A DNA stretch of 21,236 nt from Candidatus Lambdaproteobacteria bacterium. GTDB lineage: Bacteria; SAR324; NAC60-12. Each line of letters opens with the position of its first letter. The stretch's first letter is position 1. The stretch covers positions 1 through 21,236 of the forward strand of contig DTUH01000021.1 in the NCBI GenBank assembly GCA_012964265.1, in the 5' to 3' direction. Made by a program: the position numbers and the translations under genes. Below, piece by piece: positions 16,491 to 21,236 of this stretch. The notes beneath the pieces were generated by a model. The model did no database searches and was not told the origin of the DNA. It saw only the letters and a program-made list of their open reading frames with translations.

Positions 16491-19304
16491 ATGAAAATCA
16501 TCTCCACCAATGTCTATCAAGGCCCCAATTTGTATGCACATTTCCCGGTGATTCGGCATGTGCTGGATTTAGGCGTACTAGAAGAATGGCCCTCCGCAAA
16601 AATTGGACAGGATTTTGTCGGTCAACTCGTAGAGACTCTGCCCGGCCTTGAAGAACACGGATGCTCATACCGTGAAACTGGAGGATTCATTCGACGGATG
16701 CTTGAAGACGAGGGCACATGGATGGGTCACATCATGGAACACGTTGCCATAGAACTGCAATGCATCGCAGGTTCCGATGTGACATTTGGACGGACCCGAT
16801 CCACTGGAACTAACGCAGAATACAACATGGTGTACCAGTATATGCAGAAGGATGTAGGCTTGAAAGCAGGCGAACTCGCGCTTACGCTACTGCTGAATTT
16901 ACTTCCTGAATATCTAAGGAAACAACTTGAAACCGTACCTTCTGTTGATTTTAATTTTGAAGAGGAAAGGGATGCCTTCATCAGCTTTTCGCAACGTCAC
17001 GAATTCGGACCAAGCACAGGCTCCTTAGTTAATGCGGCCAAAGAAAGGGGTATTCCTTTCCTGCGCCTGAACCGCTACAGTCTGGTGCAGTTTGGTCATG
17101 GGAAATATCAACGTCGTATTCAGGCTACGATCACCAGTGAAACAAGGCAAATTGCTGTCGGCATTGCCGGCGACAAAGAGGAAACCCACAAAATCCTCTA
17201 TGATCTTGGCCTGCCCACTACCACGCAGCGCATTGCTTATAAACAAGAAGAAGCTATCCAACAAGCTAAGAAGGTCGGATTTCCGGTGGTTCTCAAACCA
17301 CTCGACGGCAACCATGGACGAGGCGTTTCGATCAACCTCACCTCAGATGAGCAAGTCATTGTCGCCTTCAAGGAAGCTCAGTCTCAAAGCACCAACAGGG
17401 CAACTATTGTTGAAAATTACGTGACTGGCCTCGACCATCGAATGCTGGTGGTTAATGGAGAACTGGTCGCGGTTTCCAAGCGTGTTCCCGGACATGTGGT
17501 GGGAGATGGAGAAAAAACGATTGAGGAACTGGTTGAAATAGTTAATAGTGATCCCCGACGTGGAATTGGTCATGAAAAAGTCCTGACTCGCCTGAAATTT
17601 GATGATCAAGCCGAGCGGCTGCTGAGTGAGGCCGGGAAAAACCATGAAACTGTTCTAGCCAAAGATGAAATTTTTTATCTGTGCTCAGCTGGAAATCTGT
17701 CGATGGGAGGAACTGCGATTGACATGACTGATGTGGTACATCCTGACAATCGTGAAATGGCAGTGCGAGCTATCAAGTCAATTGGACTTGATGTAGGCGG
17801 TGTTGATTTTCTAACTGATGACATCACTCAATCTTACAAGGATATTGGCGGCGCCATTGTTGAGGTGAACGCTGCTCCGGGATTCAGGATGCACGTGGCA
17901 CCTAGCGAAGGTAAACCTCGTGACGTAGCGGCCGCAGTTATGGATATGCTTTTTCCTCCAGGAACTCCAAGCCAAATTCCAATCGCCGGAATTACCGGAA
18001 CAAACGGAAAGACAACGACTTCACGTATGCTGTCACATATTCTGAAAACCAGCGGACATATTGTTGGTATGACCTCCACAGATGGTGTTTATATTGACGG
18101 TCATCTAACAGTCAAAGGTGACATGACAGGGCCAGTTTCCGCACAAATGGTACTTCGTGATCCATCCGTAGATATCGCTGTGATGGAGGTCGCCCGCGGT
18201 GGAATGCTGCGGACAGGAGTGGGCTTTCGCAACTGTGATGTGGCCGCCTGCCTTAATGTCTCAGGTGATCACCTTGGACTCCGTGGGATTGAAACTGTAG
18301 AGCAACTGGCACGGGTCAAACGCATTCTCATCGAAATAGCCACCAATACTGCTGTGCTCAACGCGGACGATACTCTATGCCTTGAAATGGCAAACCACAC
18401 TAAAGCAGAAAATATTTGTTACATCACCCTCGCTGACAATCATCCTCTGGTGCGTGCACACATTCGTGCAGAAGGCCGCGCTGTGGTGCTGGAAAAAGGT
18501 CTTAATGGCGACATGATTACCATGTATGACAAGGGTTCGCATATTCCTTTGCTCTGGACTCACTTGATTCCGGCTACTATGGAAGGAAAAGCTGTTCACA
18601 ACGTTCAAAACGCGATGTTTGCCGCCGCACTCGCTTTCAGTTTGGGGAAGCCGCCGGATGACATCAGGCACGGACTGCGCACATTTAACACAACCTTCTT
18701 CCAGGCGCCAGGGCGCATGAATGTTTTTGATGAGCACCCCTTCAAAGTCATTCTGGATTATGCGCACAATGCTGCGGCCTTTAAGGGAATGTGCCATCTT
18801 GTTTCACGTCTGGAAACAATCGGAAAAAATATATGTGTGATTTCAATGCCGGGAGATCGAAGGGATGAGGATATTGCGGAGGTAGGAAACATTGTCTCGG
18901 GAGTTTTTGATTATTTTATCTGTAAAGCCGATGATAATCGACGGAAACGGGGTTATGACGAAATCCCACAAATGCTCCGAAAAACCTTGTTGGAAAACGG
19001 AGTTTCCGCAGATGCGATTGAACTGATTCCGGATGAAGTTGAATCTATTCAACGTGGACTCTCACTGGCTGAGCCTGGAGATTTAATGATTGTTTTCGGA
19101 GACAATGTTACACGCTGCTGGAAACAAATCATTAACTTTAACCAGGATGAAGAACTCCCTACATCCACAAAAACAACCGAGCCGATTTTTGAAGATTCAG
19201 CTGAATCCTTTGTCGAACCATTTACTTTGGGCGCCGGTCAACGATTTATCCGTGATGAACGTGGAGTGCGTCTTGATCATGTGGTAGAAGAAGAGGATGA
19301 CTGA
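16491..19304 (+). CDS. cphA: Cyanophycin synthetase
   Basis: CphA makes cyanophycin from Asp and Arg using ATP, storing nitrogen as insoluble granules. The protein has 937 residues, slightly longer than the usual 870-900. Domains in order: N domain (1 to about 160, beginning N-V-Y-x-G-P-N-L-Y), ATP-grasp (about 223-475, with G-F-P-V-V-L-K-P-L-D-G-N-H-G-R-G-V and E458-V-N460), which adds Asp to the backbone, and a Mur-ligase-like domain (about 490-880; P-loop G-T-N-G-K-T-T within 500-509, D-Y-A-H-N at 756-760), which adds Arg to the Asp side chain. The last 50 or so residues are an acidic tail that accounts for the extra length. AAGAGG lies four bases before the ATG. It sits 39 bp after cphB and 32 bp before a CphA-like paralogue. 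It contains far fewer TCCGGA sites than its neighbours. Confidence 0.95.
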   Translation: MKIISTNVYQGPNLYAHFPVIRHVLDLGVLEEWPSAKIGQDFVGQLVETLPGLEEHGCSYRETGGFIRRMLEDEGTWMGHIMEHVAIELQCIAGSDVTFGRTRSTGTNAEYNMVYQYMQKDVGLKAGELALTLLLNLLPEYLRKQLETVPSVDFNFEEERDAFISFSQRHEFGPSTGSLVNAAKERGIPFLRLNRYSLVQFGHGKYQRRIQATITSETRQIAVGIAGDKEETHKILYDLGLPTTTQRIAYKQEEAIQQAKKVGFPVVLKPLDGNHGRGVSINLTSDEQVIVAFKEAQSQSTNRATIVENYVTGLDHRMLVVNGELVAVSKRVPGHVVGDGEKTIEELVEIVNSDPRRGIGHEKVLTRLKFDDQAERLLSEAGKNHETVLAKDEIFYLCSAGNLSMGGTAIDMTDVVHPDNREMAVRAIKSIGLDVGGVDFLTDDITQSYKDIGGAIVEVNAAPGFRMHVAPSEGKPRDVAAAVMDMLFPPGTPSQIPIAGITGTNGKTTTSRMLSHILKTSGHIVGMTSTDGVYIDGHLTVKGDMTGPVSAQMVLRDPSVDIAVMEVARGGMLRTGVGFRNCDVAACLNVSGDHLGLRGIETVEQLARVKRILIEIATNTAVLNADDTLCLEMANHTKAENICYITLADNHPLVRAHIRAEGRAVVLEKGLNGDMITMYDKGSHIPLLWTHLIPATMEGKAVHNVQNAMFAAALAFSLGKPPDDIRHGLRTFNTTFFQAPGRMNVFDEHPFKVILDYAHNAAAFKGMCHLVSRLETIGKNICVISMPGDRRDEDIAEVGNIVSGVFDYFICKADDNRRKRGYDEIPQMLRKTLLENGVSADAIELIPDEVESIQRGLSLAEPGDLMIVFGDNVTRCWKQIINFNQDEELPTSTKTTEPIFEDSAESFVEPFTLGAGQRFIRDERGVRLDHVVEEEDD

Positions 19305-19336
19305 GAAAAACTTATCACATATTGGTTTGAAACATT

Positions 19337-21073
19337 ATGAAACTAGCACTCGAAAACTGCCGTCACCTGACAGGACCAAATCTGTATTTCCACTCACCCG
19401 GAACAGTGCTGGATGCAGACATTTCAGGAGTAACCGTCGATGAGGTTGTGAAGTGTTGGCGGGAAGAAGTCCAAAATTTGCGGGAAGAAGTCGGCTGGTA
19501 TCAGACTCCATTGATTATAAGAACAAACCCGGAAGGAGCGAGTTTAGCCTTTAGTGCTTCGATGGACGAGGTTTATTCTGCGACCGAACTCAATAAAGCG
19601 GCCTGGAACAACGCAGTCGCCCGGCTTTCGGGAACACAAACTGAAGATTTCAAAAAAATAGTAGCAAACCTCAAAGCTCGTATTCAAAAAGAAAGTGATC
19701 CTGCTTTACTCAAACTTAGTGAAGCCGCCAAAACGCACGAGCTTCAACTACTGGCAGATGATGAAACGGTGACTCTCGGACTTGGTACCGGTTCACAAAG
19801 CTGGCCAGCCAAGCAACTTCCCACTCCGGAAGAGGTAAATTGGAACGAACTCCGAAACGTACCCCTCGCTCTTATCACCGGAACCAACGGCAAATCAACC
19901 AGCGGACGCTTGCTGGCTTCCATCGTCAAGACTGACGGTAAAATGCCCGGATTGACCTCTACAGACTGTATTCAGGTGGGAGATGAAATCCTTGATGTCG
20001 GAGACTATTCCGGCCCCGGCGGCGCACGCACTATTCTGCGTGATAAGCGGGTAGAATTCGGCGTACTGGAATCTGCGCGGGGCGGCATGATGAGGCGAGG
20101 GCTTGGTGTAACTCAAGCTCAGGCCGGAATAATCACCAATGTTGCAAAAGAACATTTGGGGCAATATGGGGTTCGAAGTCTTGCAGATCTAATTGATGTA
20201 AAATTTACGATCCTCCGCCCTCTTGAGGTTTCCGGAGGTACTTTGGTTCTCAATGCCGACGATTCCGGACTGGTCGAGTATGCAGCAAAATTGAACCATC
20301 CGTTGTGCTGGTTTAGTCTGGATGTTAATTCTCCAATTCTGCGGAAACACCGGCATCAAGGAGGCTCTGTTTGCTATTTACAAGACGGTAAGATTTTTTA
20401 TTCGCAAGGGGAGACCACTCAATTTGTGCTGAATGTAAATGAAATCCCCATCACCTTGAATGGCTCGGCAAGGTACAATATCGCAAATTCTCTGGGAGTC
20501 ATTGCTCTGGCTAAAAATTTGGGTTTTTCAAATGAAGTAATTGTGAAAGCACTCCGTGGGTTTCAGGGAGACCTGAAGGACAATCCCGGACGAGGTAATT
20601 ATCTGACATTACCGCTTCCGGCAGCCAACCGTACTGACAATACTGTAGATGATCAGACCTTTCAGGTCCTGATTGATTTTGCGCATAACGCGCATGGACT
20701 TAGTGCGGTTTGCGAGACACTCACTGCGCTACCGTCAAAACGGCGGTTGGTCGTGGCTGGACATGTCGGCAGTCACAGTGATGAAGAAATAAGGGAAATG
20801 ACTCGTGTTGTTGCCAAAATACAGCCGGTCTATTTTTCTGTCGCTGAACTGCCTGATTATTTACGGGAAAGAACAGTTGGTGAGATACCCGCAATGGTAA
20901 TTGATGAATTGCAGCATTTGGGTTATTCGGGAGAAAATATTGGCTCCGCAGACACTTGTATAGAAGGCGTGCAGCATGCGGTGGAAAGGGTAACGGCCGG
21001 TGATTTACTGATGCTGGTCGGGTTGGATCAGCAGGAAGAGATTCTCGCTTTTCTTGAAGGGCTAAAAAAGTGA
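19337..21073 (+). CDS. CphA-like Mur ligase lacking the ATP-grasp domain
   Basis: The protein has 578 residues. The first 30 residues (R-H-L-T-G-P-N-L-Y-F-H-S-P-G-T-V-L-D) resemble the start of CphA. A segment near 135-160 (L-A-D-D-E-T-V-T-L-G-L-G-T-G) looks like the piece that in CphA precedes the ATP-grasp domain. Then, without an ATP-grasp domain, comes a complete Mur-ligase module: P-loop T-G-T-N-G-K-S-T (181-188), S-A-R-G-G-M-M-R-R-G, N268-V-A-K-E-H-L-G, and D447-F-A-H-N. It is cytoplasmic with no signal peptide. It probably forms an amide bond with ATP, perhaps on Asp side chains of a cyanophycin-like polymer or dipeptide, but substrate and role are unknown. The 32-bp gap to cphA and shared direction place it in the operon. 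A plain MurE/MurF role is unlikely because its closest visible likeness is to the CphA Mur half. Confidence 0.85.
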   Translation: MKLALENCRHLTGPNLYFHSPGTVLDADISGVTVDEVVKCWREEVQNLREEVGWYQTPLIIRTNPEGASLAFSASMDEVYSATELNKAAWNNAVARLSGTQTEDFKKIVANLKARIQKESDPALLKLSEAAKTHELQLLADDETVTLGLGTGSQSWPAKQLPTPEEVNWNELRNVPLALITGTNGKSTSGRLLASIVKTDGKMPGLTSTDCIQVGDEILDVGDYSGPGGARTILRDKRVEFGVLESARGGMMRRGLGVTQAQAGIITNVAKEHLGQYGVRSLADLIDVKFTILRPLEVSGGTLVLNADDSGLVEYAAKLNHPLCWFSLDVNSPILRKHRHQGGSVCYLQDGKIFYSQGETTQFVLNVNEIPITLNGSARYNIANSLGVIALAKNLGFSNEVIVKALRGFQGDLKDNPGRGNYLTLPLPAANRTDNTVDDQTFQVLIDFAHNAHGLSAVCETLTALPSKRRLVVAGHVGSHSDEEIREMTRVVAKIQPVYFSVAELPDYLRERTVGEIPAMVIDELQHLGYSGENIGSADTCIEGVQHAVERVTAGDLLMLVGLDQQEEILAFLEGLKK

Positions 21074-21236
21074 TGTTTTACTTTTAATTGGAACCGTTTT
21101 GTTAAATTGAATAAAACCAGACAGCATCTCTTCAGAAAGCCGGTACGAATTCAAATACTCCTTAAATTATGACCCTTGCGGGATCCAGCCAGCTGGCGTC
21201 TTTTTGATGACTGAAGGGATCAGCCCCAGCGTGACT
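21074..21236. other. Unassigned right edge of the window
   Basis: No gene can be called. On the minus strand two frames are open from the edge, one ending at 21162 and one at 21168, so the C-terminus of a minus-strand gene may be present but cannot be distinguished from chance. The palindrome GCCAGCTGGC with a following T5 tract (about 21190-21206) could be a weak terminator or part of a dispersed intergenic repeat. Confidence 0.3.

Overview
The window reads as chromosome of a free-living Gram-negative bacterium with mid-40s % GC (judged by eye). The gene content (a DMGDH/sarcosine-dehydrogenase-type flavoenzyme, a siroheme nitrite/sulfite reductase and a cyanophycin operon) suggests an organism that processes methylated amines and assimilates and stores nitrogen. 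A marine delta-proteobacterium-like or SAR324-like lineage would fit, but this is a weak guess. No tRNA, rRNA, CRISPR array, transposase or phage gene was seen.

Layout. 2-424 (+): 3' end of an isochorismatase/nicotinamidase-type cysteine hydrolase, closed by a clear hairpin terminator. 487-2997 (-): a large FAD/folate dehydrogenase, convergent with the first gene. 3250-8829 (+): uvrA, unusual because two UvrA units are fused into one 1859-residue protein whose second half has a rearranged cysteine pattern; the linker contains 8-bp tandem repeats. 8882-10288 (+): rmuC, probably co-transcribed with uvrA. 10289-10871: a long regulatory region with palindromes, a near-consensus promoter, a structured leader holding a 38-codon hydrophobic micro-ORF, and an intrinsic terminator. 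10872-13112 (+): siroheme nitrite/sulfite reductase with an extra helical, HEPN-like C-terminal domain. 13230-13775 (+): conserved protein of unknown function. 13996-15214 (+): an ATP-grasp ligase gene broken by one in-frame stop and one frameshift. 15633-21073 (+): a compact three-gene operon of cyanophycinase (cphB), cyanophycin synthetase (cphA) and a CphA-like Mur ligase that lacks the ATP-grasp domain.

How the genes fit together. The right half is a nitrogen module: the siroheme reductase yields ammonium (or sulfide), and CphA/CphB store and mobilise nitrogen as Asp-Arg polymer. The ATP-grasp-less CphA paralogue and the broken ATP-grasp ligase suggest a modified or second polymer chemistry. 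The left half is DNA repair (uvrA, rmuC) and one-carbon/amine catabolism. The most notable signals are the fused UvrA with its repeat-bearing linker, the putative attenuator in front of the reductase, the CphA paralogue without its ATP-grasp domain, and a strong excess of the palindrome TCCGGA across the coding regions.
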